Below, piece after piece: positions 46,416 to 56,398 of a stretch of 64,000 bases of DNA. Below the pieces are notes generated by a model that saw only the letters and a list, made by a program, of their open reading frames with translations, did not search any database and was not told the origin of the DNA. Source of the DNA: Terribacillus saccharophilus. GTDB lineage: Bacteria; Bacillota; Bacilli; Bacillales; Amphibacillaceae. The DNA lies in the NCBI GenBank assembly GCA_900110015.1, contig FOCD01000001.1:1291994-1355993 (forward strand), given 5' to 3'. The position numbers and the translations under genes were made by a program. Each line of letters starts with the position of its first letter. Positions within the stretch are counted from its first letter, which is position 1.

Positions 46416-47186
46416 ATGGGAAATGTATTAATTGTTGCAACAAACCACGACAGCCTGAAACAGACACCCCATACAACAGGACTCTGGTTCAGCGAACTGA
46501 CGAATTTTTACGATAAGCTAAAGACACGCCATATTATGACTGTCGTCAGTCCAAAGGGTGGAAATATACCAATAGATCATCGCAGTCTTACAGGGTTATT
46601 TAAAAGCCATAAACTGCGGAAGTATTACCGAGCACCGGGCTTCAGGAGATTGCTGGAGAACAGCCTCTCCCCGAAGGAAGTAAATGCAGCTGATTATGAT
46701 GCTATTTATTTCACAGGAGGTCACGGTACGATGTGGGACTTCCCTGAAAATAAAGAGCTGCAGCAGCTAACGAGGGATATCTATGAAAATGGCGGGATTG
46801 TCTCCGCAGTTTGTCATGGTCCTGCTGCATTGTTAAATGTAAAATTGTCTGATGGGACTTACTTATTACAAGATAAAACAGTCACAGGTTATTCCGACCG
46901 TGAAGAAACAGCCAGCCTGAACAAACACGAAATCCCTTATAGCTTGGAAGAGCAGCTAAAAAAACGTGCACTGACGTACCACAAATCAAAAGTGCCATTC
47001 AAAGGACATGTAGAAGCTGATGACAAATTAATCACCGGCCAAAATCCAGCTAGTGTCAAAGATGTTGCAAAAGCAGTTATCAAGCGTATTGAACAAAAGG
47101 ATTTTGAAGAAAACCCTCGTTCGTTCCGCGCTGTACTGCGAATCCCAGAAGAAGAACAAATCCTAAGAAGAAAGCCAGCTCCTTAA
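46416..47186 (+). CDS. DJ-1/PfpI family protein
   Basis: This 256-residue protein has the nucleophile elbow SAVCHGPAALLN near residues 128-139 and the upstream FTGGHGTMWDF motif, typical of Hsp31-like members of the DJ-1/PfpI family (glyoxalase, chaperone or deglycase activities). GTCAGGAGGAGAACA precedes the ATG. Which activity applies cannot be told from the sequence. Confidence 0.85.
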   Translation: MGNVLIVATNHDSLKQTPHTTGLWFSELTNFYDKLKTRHIMTVVSPKGGNIPIDHRSLTGLFKSHKLRKYYRAPGFRRLLENSLSPKEVNAADYDAIYFTGGHGTMWDFPENKELQQLTRDIYENGGIVSAVCHGPAALLNVKLSDGTYLLQDKTVTGYSDREETASLNKHEIPYSLEEQLKKRALTYHKSKVPFKGHVEADDKLITGQNPASVKDVAKAVIKRIEQKDFEENPRSFRAVLRIPEEEQILRRKPAP

Positions 47187-47204
47187 TCGGAGCTGGCTTT
47201 TATC
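47170..47204. terminator. bidirectional terminator between DJ-1-like gene and mccB
   Basis: AAAGCCAGCTCC and GGAGCTGGCTTT pair around TTAATC; it overlaps the 3' ends of both genes. Confidence 0.85.
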
Positions 47205-48339
47205 AATCTTCCATTGCTTGCTTCAAATCTTCAATTAAATCTTCACTATCTTCAATACCGACACTGATTCGGATCAAGCCATCTGTAATTCCCAATTCCG
47301 CTCTGCGCTCCGCTGGAATGGATGCATGCGTCATTTTAGCAGGAAGGGAAATAAGACTTTCGACTGCGCCGAGACTCTCCGCTAAAATGAAATATTTCGT
47401 CTTACGCAGTACTTGATCTGCCTTTTCACCACTGCCGACGTCAAAGGAAATCATCCCGCCAAAGCCTTCTGCTTGGCTTGCAGCAATGTCATGTCCTTTA
47501 TGTTCAGGCAGACCAGGATAATAAATCGTACTCACTCCTGGGTGAGCTTTCAGGAAATCAACTAGCTTAGCGCTATTTTTTTCGATAGCTTCCATACGGA
47601 TACCAAGTGTCTTGATTCCGCGAAGAAGCAGCCAGCTATCCTGCGGTCCAAGAACGGCACCGGCCGAGTTCTGGATAAAGTGCAGCTCTTCGGCAAGTTT
47701 ATCATCATTTACGGCTACAAGACCCGATACGACATCGCTATGACCACCGATATATTTTGTTGCACTGTGGAGTACAATATCTGCTCCTAAGTCAATCGGA
47801 TTTTGCCAATAAGGTGTTGCGAATGTATTATCGACAATCAGCAGCAAATCGTGTTTCTTCGCAATTTCCGCCATTTTTCGGATATCTGTAATCTTCAATA
47901 ACGGATTCGTTGGTGTCTCGACGTAAATAGCTTTTGTTTCTGGTTTGATTGCCTGTTCAACAGCTTCTGGTGAGCTTGTATCAACAAATGTGTGACCCAG
48001 CTGATAGCGTGTCAGCACCTTCGTGGCAAGACGGTAGCTGCCGCCGTACACATCGTCAGTCATGACAACATGACTGCCAGCTTCAAACAGCATCATAACA
48101 GACGTAATGGCTGCCATACCGGAGCTGAATGCAAAGCCTCTCTTACCGTTTTCAAGTGCAGCGATTGTTTCTTCTAATGCATGTCGCGTTGGATTGCCTG
48201 TACGAGAATATTCATAGCCTGTATGTTCACCAGGTCCAGGTTGCTTATACGTACTTACTTGGTAGATTGGCACACTAACCGCGCCCGTTTTTTCGTCCGA
48301 TGTAATTCCACCGTGAATCATTTTTGTTTTACGTCTCAT
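47203..48339 (-). CDS. mccB: cystathionine gamma-lyase/homocysteine gamma-lyase MccB-type
   Basis: This 378-residue PLP enzyme converts cystathionine to cysteine. The PLP lysine is in SATKYIGGHSD near residue 200, with the phosphate-binding SSGMAAI near 77. It overlaps mccA by four bases (ATGA). Together with mccA, luxS and yrrT it recycles S-ribosylhomocysteine-derived homocysteine to cysteine. Confidence 0.92.
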   Translation of the reverse strand: MRRKTKMIHGGITSDEKTGAVSVPIYQVSTYKQPGPGEHTGYEYSRTGNPTRHALEETIAALENGKRGFAFSSGMAAITSVMMLFEAGSHVVMTDDVYGGSYRLATKVLTRYQLGHTFVDTSSPEAVEQAIKPETKAIYVETPTNPLLKITDIRKMAEIAKKHDLLLIVDNTFATPYWQNPIDLGADIVLHSATKYIGGHSDVVSGLVAVNDDKLAEELHFIQNSAGAVLGPQDSWLLLRGIKTLGIRMEAIEKNSAKLVDFLKAHPGVSTIYYPGLPEHKGHDIAASQAEGFGGMISFDVGSGEKADQVLRKTKYFILAESLGAVESLISLPAKMTHASIPAERRAELGITDGLIRISVGIEDSEDLIEDLKQAMED

Positions 48340-49262
48340 TCTAATCCTCCTTGGTAAATCTGCTGGCTGAGGTAGCGCTCACTGCTGTCTGGAAAGATGG
48401 TCACAATCGTTGTTCCCGGCTTCGCATGTTTTGCTTCTTTAAGTGCTGCAGTAAAAGCAGATCCAGAGGAACTACCGACAAGCAGCCCTTCTTTAGCAGC
48501 CAGTTCTTTTACATAATAAAATGCATCGTCATCTGTAATTGTATGAATCGCATCAAAATATGCAGTATCCATATAATCCGGTAAAAATTCCATGCCTATA
48601 CCTTCTGTTTTGTGTGAACCTGGAGCTCCTCCGTTTAGGATGGAACCCTCAGGCTCAACGATAACTGTCTTCACTTCAGGATTCTGATCTTTTAGATAAC
48701 GCGCGGTTCCCATGAACGTGCCGCCTGTACCGCCGCCGGCAACAAAGATATCAACATTACCTTCTAGATCATGCCATATTTCCGGACCAAGCGTCTTATA
48801 GTATGTCTCTGGGTTAGCAGGGTTAGCAAATTGCTGCGGACAATAGCTGTCAGTGATTTCATCCAGCAGCTCTTTTGCCTTTTTAATAGCTCCTGTCATC
48901 CCTTCGGAGGTCGGTGTATTGATTACCTTTGCCCCAAGCGCACGCATCAGCTCTTGTTTTTCCCGGCTGAATTTCTCTGGTACGCAAAAGATTACGGAAA
49001 CCTTGCGTTTCAAGGCCGCAAGTGCAATGCCGATGCCTGTATTACCCGCTGTCGGTTCAATAATCGTACCGTTTTCCTTCAGCTTCCCTGTCCGGAACGC
49101 TTCGTCTATCAAATTGACACCAAGCCGATCCTTCACACTTCCTCCAGGGTTATAAAACTCCAGTTTCGCAAATAAACGAACTCCCTCTGGAAGAGAAAAG
49201 TTCGTTATTTGCACAATCGGTGTATTCCCAATCAGTTCATGTACTGAATTGTAAACAGCCAT
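48336..49262 (-). CDS. mccA: cystathionine beta-synthase-type enzyme MccA
   Basis: This 308-residue PLP enzyme joins O-acetylserine with homocysteine to form cystathionine. The PLP lysine is in PGGSVKDRLG near residue 43, and the phosphate loop GGGTGGTF near 177. It lies 10 bases after luxS. Homology to O-acetylserine sulfhydrylases is also close, so the name rests on the operon. Confidence 0.92.
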   Translation of the reverse strand: MAVYNSVHELIGNTPIVQITNFSLPEGVRLFAKLEFYNPGGSVKDRLGVNLIDEAFRTGKLKENGTIIEPTAGNTGIGIALAALKRKVSVIFCVPEKFSREKQELMRALGAKVINTPTSEGMTGAIKKAKELLDEITDSYCPQQFANPANPETYYKTLGPEIWHDLEGNVDIFVAGGGTGGTFMGTARYLKDQNPEVKTVIVEPEGSILNGGAPGSHKTEGIGMEFLPDYMDTAYFDAIHTITDDDAFYYVKELAAKEGLLVGSSSGSAFTAALKEAKHAKPGTTIVTIFPDSSERYLSQQIYQGGLE

Positions 49263-49271
49263 TTTCTCCCT

Positions 49272-49736
49272 CTATTCAGCGAAAACTTGACGCCATTCAT
49301 CTTTTTTGGAAAGCATTTCTTTCGCGATCACCTGTGCACCTTCAAGACTGTGGTTAGCTGCCCAGCCGCATTGCACTTCATTGCAAGCAGGTACTTCTGT
49401 TGCATCTAGCACATCTTGCAGTGTTTTTTCTAAAGCTGTAAGGATGTCATCATAGCTGTCGTTATTCAAGATAGAAACATAGAATCCAGTTTGGCAGCCC
49501 ATAGGACCGATATCAAGGATATTTTCAATATGATTGCGGATATTTTCAGCCATCAAATGCTCCAAAGAATGCAAACCCGGCATTTCCATATATTCTTTGT
49601 TTGGCTGTTTGAAGCGGATATCGTATTTGTAAACTTTATCGTGCGCTCCCTCCGTAATACCAACTAAACGTACATAAGGTGCAGCAACTTTCGTGTGGTC
49701 AAGGTTGAAGCTTTCTACGTTCATTTTCTTTGTCAT
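49272..49736 (-). CDS. luxS: S-ribosylhomocysteine lyase LuxS
   Basis: This 154-residue metalloenzyme splits S-ribosylhomocysteine to homocysteine and DPD, the AI-2 precursor. Metal ligands are in [11 protein letters not shown] (His, His) and the Cys-bearing [10 protein letters not shown]-type region near the C-terminus; the catalytic Cys is in MGCQTGFY. It lies between yrrT and mccA, in the place occupied by mtnN in the B. subtilis yrrT operon. Confidence 0.95.
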   Translation of the reverse strand: MTKKMNVESFNLDHTKVAAPYVRLVGITEGAHDKVYKYDIRFKQPNKEYMEMPGLHSLEHLMAENIRNHIENILDIGPMGCQTGFYVSILNNDSYDDILTALEKTLQDVLDATEVPACNEVQCGWAANHSLEGAQVIAKEMLSKKDEWRQVFAE

Positions 49737-49749
49737 GATTGTCTCTCCC

Positions 49750-50388
49750 TTACGCTTTTTCTGCTGTGATCAAGTAGACGAAGCGGTTCATTTGCTTAAA
49801 TGTAACATGAAATCCGTGCGTTTGAAAAATGTTACGAAGCACCTCCATCGTCGTATAATATTCCGTCGTTAAATCCTGGACAAGTCTGTCATAGCCCTTA
49901 TCCTTTTCTTCTTTAATCAGCTGGTCACGGCCATCTTCACTTGAGAATACCGTATCAGCAAATATTACTTTTCCGCCTTTAGGCAGCAGCTTTGCATACC
50001 CAGAAATTGCCTGCTCCTTCTCGTCATCTGTCAGATGGTGGAATGCCCACGTACTGACGATGGCTGAAACCTCATGCTGAGGCTCTGGAAAGGAAAGAAA
50101 ATCACCGTCTGCTATTTGAAGCTGCGGGAATTTCCGGGATGCATGCTCGCGCATTTCTTTAGACGGTTCTATACCAGTAACATTCAGTCCTTTAGCTAAC
50201 AGCTTTTCGGAAAGGTTTCCTGTACCAACACCGAACTCCAACGTGTTTCCTTCTGCAGCATCTGCGACAGTTTGCAGGATTTCGTTGTATTTATCAAACA
50301 CTTCTTTATATTGTGGATCCTGACCAGTAACCGTATCATCATACGTTTCTGCCCATTCATCGAACATATCGATAAATTCGCGGCCCAT
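49750..50388 (-). CDS. yrrT: SAM-dependent methyltransferase YrrT
   Basis: This 212-residue class I methyltransferase has the SAM motif [14 protein letters not shown] near residues 49-62. YrrT heads the methyl-cycle operon (yrrT-mtnN-mccAB) in B. subtilis and is expected to generate S-adenosylhomocysteine upstream of the following enzymes; its acceptor is unknown. GAGGTGATGAA precedes the ATG, and luxS follows 13 bases after the stop. No S-box or T-box leader was recognised upstream. Confidence 0.88.
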   Translation of the reverse strand: MGREFIDMFDEWAETYDDTVTGQDPQYKEVFDKYNEILQTVADAAEGNTLEFGVGTGNLSEKLLAKGLNVTGIEPSKEMREHASRKFPQLQIADGDFLSFPEPQHEVSAIVSTWAFHHLTDDEKEQAISGYAKLLPKGGKVIFADTVFSSEDGRDQLIKEEKDKGYDRLVQDLTTEYYTTMEVLRNIFQTHGFHVTFKQMNRFVYLITAEKA

Positions 50389-50605
50389 TTCATCACCTCA
50401 AGTGTAATATCTTACATATCCAAGTAAACGAATAAGGATTATCATGTTTATGACAGAAGAATAACATAGTACCCCAGTTTATTCAATGAAAAGTTATGAT
50501 GTTAGTCATACTTCCCCCTTTTTAGGAATACAAGATCACAACTATAAAAATAGTGGAAAAGTTACAAATTCATACTATATAATAAGAAGGAGAGGAGTGG
50601 TCGTC

Positions 50606-51637
50606 ATGATCGATCTGCGTAGCGATACGGTCACCAAACCATCAGAAGCGATGCGAAAAGCTGCTTATGAAGCAGAGGTCGGAGATGATGTCTATGGAGA
50701 AGATCCAGCTGTTAATGAGCTAGAGGAAACGGTTGCCGATTTACTTGGAAAGGAAGCCGCATTATTCGTACCAAGCGGTACTCAGGGGAATCAAATCGCA
50801 GTACTATCTCATTGCAACCCTGGTAATGAAATTATACTTGAAGAGGAATCGCATATTTTCCTCTATGAAGGAGCTGCTACATCCATTTTTGCTGGTGTAC
50901 AGACACGTACTCTGAAAGGTCAACGCGGTGCAATATGTCCGGAGGGATTAGCTGCTGCTATTCGCAAGGACGATATTCATTTTCCGGAAACAGGCTTGAT
51001 TTGTTTGGAAAATACGCATAACAAAGCAGGCGGAGCTGTCATTCCAATTGAAAATATGATGGTAATTGCTCAAATAGCACGCGAGCACCGAATTCCGATT
51101 CATTTAGATGGTGCACGTTTGTTCAATGCCTCTGCTGCTTCCGGTATTAGTGTAGCAAAATATGCGCAGCTAACTGATACTGTCCAGGTTTGTTTATCCA
51201 AAGGCTTAGGAGCACCTGTCGGTTCTGTTCTGGCAGGATCTAAAGTGTTCATCGATAAAGCCAGAAAATGGAGAAAGCGTCTTGGGGGCGGCATGCGCCA
51301 AGCAGGCATATTGGCAGCACCTGGTCTTGTTGCTCTGCGTGAAAATGTAGAGCGCCTTGCAGATGATCATGAAAATGCGAAGCTATTGGCAGATGGCCTT
51401 GCTGAGATTGACGGTATTGAAATAATGAATAAAGTCGAAACGAATATTGTACTTGCAGATGTGCAAGGTACTGGTGTGACAGCTGATGCATATGTTCAGC
51501 TGCTTAAAGAACAGCAAGTATTAGCTAATGCTTTCGGCCCTTATAGCGTTCGTTTTGTAACACATTATGATGTTGGTAAAGGTGCAATAAAGAAAGCTTT
51601 GGCAGTTGCTTCATCACTTTCGAAACAGCCAAATTGA
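50606..51637 (+). CDS. ltaE: low-specificity L-threonine aldolase
   Basis: This 343-residue PLP enzyme cleaves threonine to glycine and acetaldehyde. The start IDLRSDTVTKPSEAMR and the PLP site VCLSKGLGAPVGS near residue 195-207 are typical. The frame opens at 50486; ATG 50606 follows AGGAGAGGAG and gives the family N-terminus. It is divergent from yrrT. Confidence 0.92.
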   Translation: MIDLRSDTVTKPSEAMRKAAYEAEVGDDVYGEDPAVNELEETVADLLGKEAALFVPSGTQGNQIAVLSHCNPGNEIILEEESHIFLYEGAATSIFAGVQTRTLKGQRGAICPEGLAAAIRKDDIHFPETGLICLENTHNKAGGAVIPIENMMVIAQIAREHRIPIHLDGARLFNASAASGISVAKYAQLTDTVQVCLSKGLGAPVGSVLAGSKVFIDKARKWRKRLGGGMRQAGILAAPGLVALRENVERLADDHENAKLLADGLAEIDGIEIMNKVETNIVLADVQGTGVTADAYVQLLKEQQVLANAFGPYSVRFVTHYDVGKGAIKKALAVASSLSKQPN

Positions 51638-51670
51638 AAAGAGGCTCCCACGTGGGAGCCTCTTTTTTAT
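51634..51670. terminator. bidirectional terminator between ltaE and the YhcN/YlaJ gene
   Basis: AAAAGAGGCTCCCA and TGGGAGCCTCTTTT pair around CG. Confidence 0.9.
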
Positions 51671-52257
51671 CTTTCGTTATTCGGGAAAACGCGATTTAGC
51701 ATATTGCCGAATTCAAGGAAGAAGCCTTTTACTGGCTGACCTTCATCAATTTTGTTGTTGTAATCCTTTGCCATTCCCAGAAAATCTGGATCTGCGGATA
51801 CGTATACGTTGTCGATATCTTCATCAACTGATCTTACTGCTTTTTCCACATCTTTTTTTACCTTGTCTGTTACATCATTGTTATTGTTATCACCAGTTGC
51901 CGTGTTCCCCATACCATTGTTTCCTGAATTGTCATCATCGTTCTTCATATCAACGGCTACAAAAGCATTGTTGTCAGTTGTAAATACATACGCATCATCT
52001 ACACCTTCAACTTCTTTCACTTTTTTCGCTACATCATCTGCAACTTGGTAACGCGGCTGCTGATCATCACCGTTTTTCTGGCGGTCATCAACATCCATCG
52101 TGTTGTCACTATTACGGTGCACCAAGTTGTTGTCTGTATTATTGTACCTAGTCGGTTCTACATTGCCCATGCCAGTATCTTTGTCATCATCATTCTGACA
52201 AGCTGTAAGCGTGATGGCAGCAAGGGCAGCCATGCTGATTAGTTTCCATTTCTTCAT
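51667..52257 (-). CDS. YhcN/YlaJ family sporulation lipoprotein
   Basis: This 196-residue lipoprotein (lipobox LTAC, Cys20) has a D/N-rich linker and the YhcN/YlaJ domain: VADDVAKKVKEVEGVDDAYVF and, near the C-terminus, KAVRSVDEDIDNVYVSADPDF. Such proteins occur in spore membranes and influence germination or outgrowth. A SigG or SigF promoter is expected but not located. Confidence 0.85.
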   Translation of the reverse strand: MKKWKLISMAALAAITLTACQNDDDKDTGMGNVEPTRYNNTDNNLVHRNSDNTMDVDDRQKNGDDQQPRYQVADDVAKKVKEVEGVDDAYVFTTDNNAFVAVDMKNDDDNSGNNGMGNTATGDNNNNDVTDKVKKDVEKAVRSVDEDIDNVYVSADPDFLGMAKDYNNKIDEGQPVKGFFLEFGNMLNRVFPNNER

Positions 52258-52412
52258 TGAAGTTTCCTCCTTTGATTTGCCATACTGCGCTTAGTATGTA
52301 CGGATTTTTTCACCCTATACAAAGGAGGAACTCTGTCTGCTTATATCTGCCAGCAATGTTCCTGCTGATTAGAGAGATACTATCTATACCCTGACAGGAA
52401 GGGGATAGCGCA

Positions 52413-52649
52413 ATGAAAGTCCAGGATTACGAAAAAGCACTGCTATTTACGATTTGGGGACAGTGGGATGATCTGCTTGTCCTCATGGTACGCACGAAGG
52501 ATGATCTGCTTTCCAAGCGGATTGAAATCTTCCTGCACGCCTTTCATTATCCCTCCGAGCAGCACACAGTCGTGAAATCACATGAAGAGTTAATTCAATA
52601 TATCGATCATGCCTTAGGTCATACAACGCTGTATGCTTTGGACATGTGA
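52413..52649 (+). CDS. YhdB-like small protein
   Basis: This 78-residue protein (DYEKALLFTIWGQWDDLLVL, then MVRTKDDLLSKRIEIFLHAF) resembles YhdB of bacilli; function unknown. AAGGGGATAGCGCA precedes the ATG and a terminator follows. The gene is flanked by convergent yhcX. Confidence 0.65.
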   Translation: MKVQDYEKALLFTIWGQWDDLLVLMVRTKDDLLSKRIEIFLHAFHYPSEQHTVVKSHEELIQYIDHALGHTTLYALDM

Positions 52650-52686
52650 AATAAGACTCGGGCACTTAGCTCGAGTCTTATTCATT
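52649..52686. terminator. bidirectional terminator between the YhdB-like gene and yhcX
   Basis: AATAAGACTCG (52651-52661) and CGAGTCTTATT (52673-52683) pair around an 11-base loop. Confidence 0.85.
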
Positions 52687-52689
52687 CAC

Positions 52690-54252
52690 TCACTGATCTT
52701 CCGGTGTTTCACTCTCCAGATTCTTGAACTTCAATTCGAATAAGTCTTTGCGGCGATCATGCAAATGACGTACAGTCCCTGTCTTACGCTGTCGCTGCAA
52801 AATCTCCAAATCAACATCGCCGACAACGACTGTCTCGATATTCGGTGGGCATTCCCCAACAATGCCATCCCGCGCAAACTCAAAATCAGAAGGTGTGAAA
52901 ATACCGGATTGGGCATATTGAATATCCATATTTTCTACCTGGGTCAAGTTACCAACAGTTCCTGCGATGACTGTATACACTTGGTTTTCGACCGCACGAG
53001 CCTGCGCACAATAGCGCACTCGTAAGTATCCCTGCCGATCATCCGTACAGAATGGTACAAAAATGATATTTGCCCCTTGATCAACGGCATAGCGCGCAAG
53101 CTCCGGGAATTCAATATCATAACAGATCTGTATTGCAATACGACCGCAATCTGTATCAAATACCTTTACTGTGTCACCAGGCTGAATGCCCCACCATTTC
53201 CTCTCGTTCGGAGTGACATGTATCTTATACTGCTTCTCAATTGTGCCATCCCGGCGGAATAAATAGGCGATATTATAAATATGATCGTCCTCTTCCACAA
53301 AGTGTGAGCCTCCGACAATATTGACATTGTAGCGTACAGCCAGACTTGTGAATAGCTCGATATACTGCTCCGTGAATTCAGATAATTTACGAACCGCTTT
53401 AGAAGGCACTTTCTCCTCTAAGAAGCTCATGAGCTGAGTTGTAAAGATTTCCGGAAATACAGCAAAATCAGATCCGAAATCGTAAGCGACATCCACATAA
53501 TATTCCACTTGCCGTGCAAATTCTTCAAATGATTCGATTTGTTTCATCATATATTGGATAACTGTAATTCGAACTGGATAAGACGTCTTGAAATGGCGTT
53601 TTGACTTTGCATGATATTCAATATTATTCCACTCCATCAAAGTAGCAAAAGTAGCGGATTGCTTGTCATCAGGCAAATAGTCGCGATTGATCCGCATCAC
53701 ACGGAATCCGTTCATCATTTGGAAGGTAAGAACAGGATCATAGATATTCTGTGCTTCTACTTCCTCGACATACTGTCGGGGTGTCATCTCATCCTTGTAT
53801 TTATGGTAATTCGGGATTCTTCCGCCGATGATGATGCTTTTCAGGTTCATCTCTGCGGCCAGTTCCCTTCTAGCCTCATAAAGACGCTTCCCTATCTTCA
53901 TTCCACGATAATCTGGATGGACCATTACCTCAATGCCATACAAATTAAAACCATCTGGATTATGGTTCGTGATGTATCCTTCATCAGTGATGTCATCCCA
54001 CGTATGATGATCATCGTATTCATTAAAATTAACTATCAAGCTAGAGCAGCTTCCAATGATCTTGCCGTCAACTTCCACACAAAATTGACCTTCTGGGAAT
54101 ATGTCGATATGACTTTTCAAATGGCTTTTCTTCCACGGCTCCATCCCCGGGAAGCACACTTTCTGCATGTCCAGAATTTGATCAATATCTGCTTCCGTAA
54201 TATTACGTAAAATAACCTTTTTTTCAAACTGCGACAAATCAAGTTCAGACAT
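52690..54252 (-). CDS. yhcX: GNAT-nitrilase fusion protein YhcX
   Basis: This 520-residue protein fuses an N-terminal GNAT acetyltransferase (about 14-205; VHPDYRGMKIGKRLYEARRE) to a C-terminal carbon-nitrogen hydrolase (about 228-495). The nitrilase triad is Glu in FAVFPEIFTT, Lys in EKQYKIHVTPNE and Cys in IQICYDIEFPE. YhcX of B. subtilis has this same layout; substrate unknown. It is transcribed alone. Confidence 0.92.
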   Translation of the reverse strand: MSELDLSQFEKKVILRNITEADIDQILDMQKVCFPGMEPWKKSHLKSHIDIFPEGQFCVEVDGKIIGSCSSLIVNFNEYDDHHTWDDITDEGYITNHNPDGFNLYGIEVMVHPDYRGMKIGKRLYEARRELAAEMNLKSIIIGGRIPNYHKYKDEMTPRQYVEEVEAQNIYDPVLTFQMMNGFRVMRINRDYLPDDKQSATFATLMEWNNIEYHAKSKRHFKTSYPVRITVIQYMMKQIESFEEFARQVEYYVDVAYDFGSDFAVFPEIFTTQLMSFLEEKVPSKAVRKLSEFTEQYIELFTSLAVRYNVNIVGGSHFVEEDDHIYNIAYLFRRDGTIEKQYKIHVTPNERKWWGIQPGDTVKVFDTDCGRIAIQICYDIEFPELARYAVDQGANIIFVPFCTDDRQGYLRVRYCAQARAVENQVYTVIAGTVGNLTQVENMDIQYAQSGIFTPSDFEFARDGIVGECPPNIETVVVGDVDLEILQRQRKTGTVRHLHDRRKDLFELKFKNLESETPEDQ

Positions 54253-54394
54253 AGTAGGTATCCTCTCTATTCAGCAAAGTTCACTACTGTTTTTACCCTT
54301 ATTAATATACATGTAGTCCTATTATGAGCTAAAAGTCTGTCTAAAATCACCGATGCATCCCAGCAAGGATTACCTACTTCTTCCCTAGAAACGC

Positions 54395-55639
54395 TTAATA
54401 GTCGTCATTTTCTCCACGTCTTTCATCGTCCATATCATTGTTATTGCCATTTTCTTGATCTCTCGCGGAGGAATGTTTATTTTCTTCATGTTCCCTGCTT
54501 TTATTACCATGATCATTTGATTGATTTTCTTTTTGTTTCTTCGATTCTTCTTTTTCCAGCTGCTTTTCTTTCGCTCTGGATTCCTTCTGAGCTTCTCTCA
54601 ACTGCTTTTCAGCTTCTTTTGCTCGCTTTTTTTCATCCTTGTTTTGTTTCTTAGCTTCTTTTGCTTTTTCTTTATCTTCTATTGTTTCTCTTGAACGCAC
54701 AGCTTCTTCATTCTTTTTCTGTTCAGCTGGCGCTTTAAGCGGTTTGGCTTCTGTCTGTTCCGTCTCTTTTTTCACTATATCTGCTTGTTGATCCGCTTTC
54801 TCTCTCTTTTCTGCGGAATTTATTACAGCGTATACAGGCTCTGGGTCAGGGTCCTCATTGGTCTGAAGGGAAGTCTCTTCCGCTTCTGCTCCATCTTCTT
54901 CCACATCATCTTTATAAAAATCTTTAATAATAGCTGAATCCGATTGTGTAAGAGCAGGTACAGACTTGGATGAGTCTCCTTCGAGTATGGACTCAGCCAT
55001 GATTTCATTCATGGATTTTTGCTCGTCCTGTGCTGTTTCGCGTACCTTATCAGGTACTTGATAGGAAGCAATATGTAATGTGTCGTTAAAACCGTTGATT
55101 GACCCCTCTAAAATATTTGTCAGCTGCTTGTCTTCTTGCTTGGCTTCAATATAATTCACACCAATAATAATACTTTCCGAGTCAGCTAAAAGACCTAAGT
55201 CACTAGATATTCGCAAAATACTGGCCGCGACTGTCTCAACATCCTGATCTTGCCAATCATCCAGATTAGCGAGGACCGTTTTCGCATCTTCGTTCAAAGC
55301 TGCCACAGAGACGACATCCATACGATTATTCACTTTCAATTCAATGCTCGGATTGAAATCCAAACTGACATAAGCGTATGCTTTGTTGCCGTTAAACCAG
55401 GAATAAACCGGAAATAATGCCAGGACAAATACAAGCACCAATACAGCAACACGCATGAAATTCTTCATGGAAGGTGTCCAATGATTGATTCTTGTTCTCC
55501 GAACCAGTTCCTGTGCACTAAATTCGATTTCTTGCCCGATCTCTGCCTGCCCTTGTGCACTGATTTCCAGGAATGTGCCTTCACTGGTCAGCACAATCGT
55601 GCTCCGGCGGCTTTGTTTCACGACGACTCCTCTCTTCAC
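54395..55639 (-). CDS. rsgI: anti-sigma-I factor RsgI
   Basis: This 414-residue protein binds and inhibits SigI. Residues 1-50 form the RsgI N-terminal domain (STIVLTSEGTFLEISAQG), a membrane segment follows at about 61-82, then the extracytoplasmic YVSLDFNPSIELKVN domain, and a long K/E/Q-rich, probably disordered or coiled tail with an acidic end. GTG 55639 shares its G with the sigI stop codon TAG and follows AAGGGGG. Long tails in RsgI homologues often act as cell-wall or polysaccharide sensors. Confidence 0.92.
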   Translation of the reverse strand: MKRGVVVKQSRRSTIVLTSEGTFLEISAQGQAEIGQEIEFSAQELVRRTRINHWTPSMKNFMRVAVLVLVFVLALFPVYSWFNGNKAYAYVSLDFNPSIELKVNNRMDVVSVAALNEDAKTVLANLDDWQDQDVETVAASILRISSDLGLLADSESIIIGVNYIEAKQEDKQLTNILEGSINGFNDTLHIASYQVPDKVRETAQDEQKSMNEIMAESILEGDSSKSVPALTQSDSAIIKDFYKDDVEEDGAEAEETSLQTNEDPDPEPVYAVINSAEKREKADQQADIVKKETEQTEAKPLKAPAEQKKNEEAVRSRETIEDKEKAKEAKKQNKDEKKRAKEAEKQLREAQKESRAKEKQLEKEESKKQKENQSNDHGNKSREHEENKHSSARDQENGNNNDMDDERRGENDDY

Positions 55640-56370
55640 TAACTCACCCCCTTCATGTAGTCCTTCAGGTAGATATAATCCTCGCTCAATATAATGAAAA
55701 TAGCGAGAATATACTTCCTGTTCCTTTCCAGCGTCTTCTTGCTTACTGTTACCTTTTCGACTAGCTGCTTAATCGGGATTTTCTTCTTTCTCATTACATA
55801 ATCCCGCAGCTCATCATCCTTATGAAGAATCTTAGCTGCTTCGATTGCCGATTCCCTCGCATCACGATGTTTCGGGGCAACCTGAATCAGCTCCTGAAAG
55901 GATAGCTTATATTCCTTCAGTTTCTTATCGTACTCCTCGATTTCAGCACGGCGATACCACGCTTCTGTTTCTTGATTATAAGCTGTCTGCGCAGCTTCAG
56001 CTTCTCTTGGATTCTCACTGTCATCTTCATACAGCTCATCCAATGAAGCAGCAGGAAGGCGAATCCGTTCGCGTCTGATATAATCGATTGTCTTTCGTTT
56101 GATCACAAGCTTTGCAAATGAAAGGAATGAACTGCCTTTGTCATCTGCATAAGCAAGCATCGCTTCATTGAAAGCCGAGAGGCCGATACTAAATTCTTCA
56201 TCCTTGGAAGGATCGATAAATCTGCGGCAAACCTCGGAAACAGATTTCGCTATGAAAGGCTGATAGCTCTCAATCAGCTCATTCTGCATCTCGGTATTCC
56301 CGGCTTGCACTTCTTTGATCTGTTCTTCTAATTTTCCGCGGTTAGGATCATTAGACTGGCGTAGATACAA
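55639..56370 (-). CDS. sigI: RNA polymerase sigma factor SigI
   Basis: This 243-residue heat-shock and envelope sigma factor has region 2 (SIGLSAFNEAMLAYADDKGS, FLSFAKLVIKRKTIDYIRR) and the SigI-specific C-terminal helical domain in place of classical region 4 (IKQLVEKVTVSKKTLERNRK). TTG 56370 follows GGAGGTGAT by nine bases. It overlaps rsgI by one base. A candidate SigI-type promoter lies about 30-60 bases upstream. Confidence 0.93.
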   Translation of the reverse strand: MYLRQSNDPNRGKLEEQIKEVQAGNTEMQNELIESYQPFIAKSVSEVCRRFIDPSKDEEFSIGLSAFNEAMLAYADDKGSSFLSFAKLVIKRKTIDYIRRERIRLPAASLDELYEDDSENPREAEAAQTAYNQETEAWYRRAEIEEYDKKLKEYKLSFQELIQVAPKHRDARESAIEAAKILHKDDELRDYVMRKKKIPIKQLVEKVTVSKKTLERNRKYILAIFIILSEDYIYLKDYMKGVS

Positions 56371-56398
56371 GACCTATCACCTCCAGCCTTCTATATTT

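Noticed and set aside
50389-50605. Riboswitch (S-box or T-box) ahead of yrrT or ltaE
   Set aside because: No SAM-riboswitch or T-box core motifs or terminator were found in the 217-base divergent region.
53611-54210. 199-codon plus-strand open frame over yhcX
   Set aside because: It lies fully antisense to the yhcX acetyltransferase domain and lacks a ribosome binding site.
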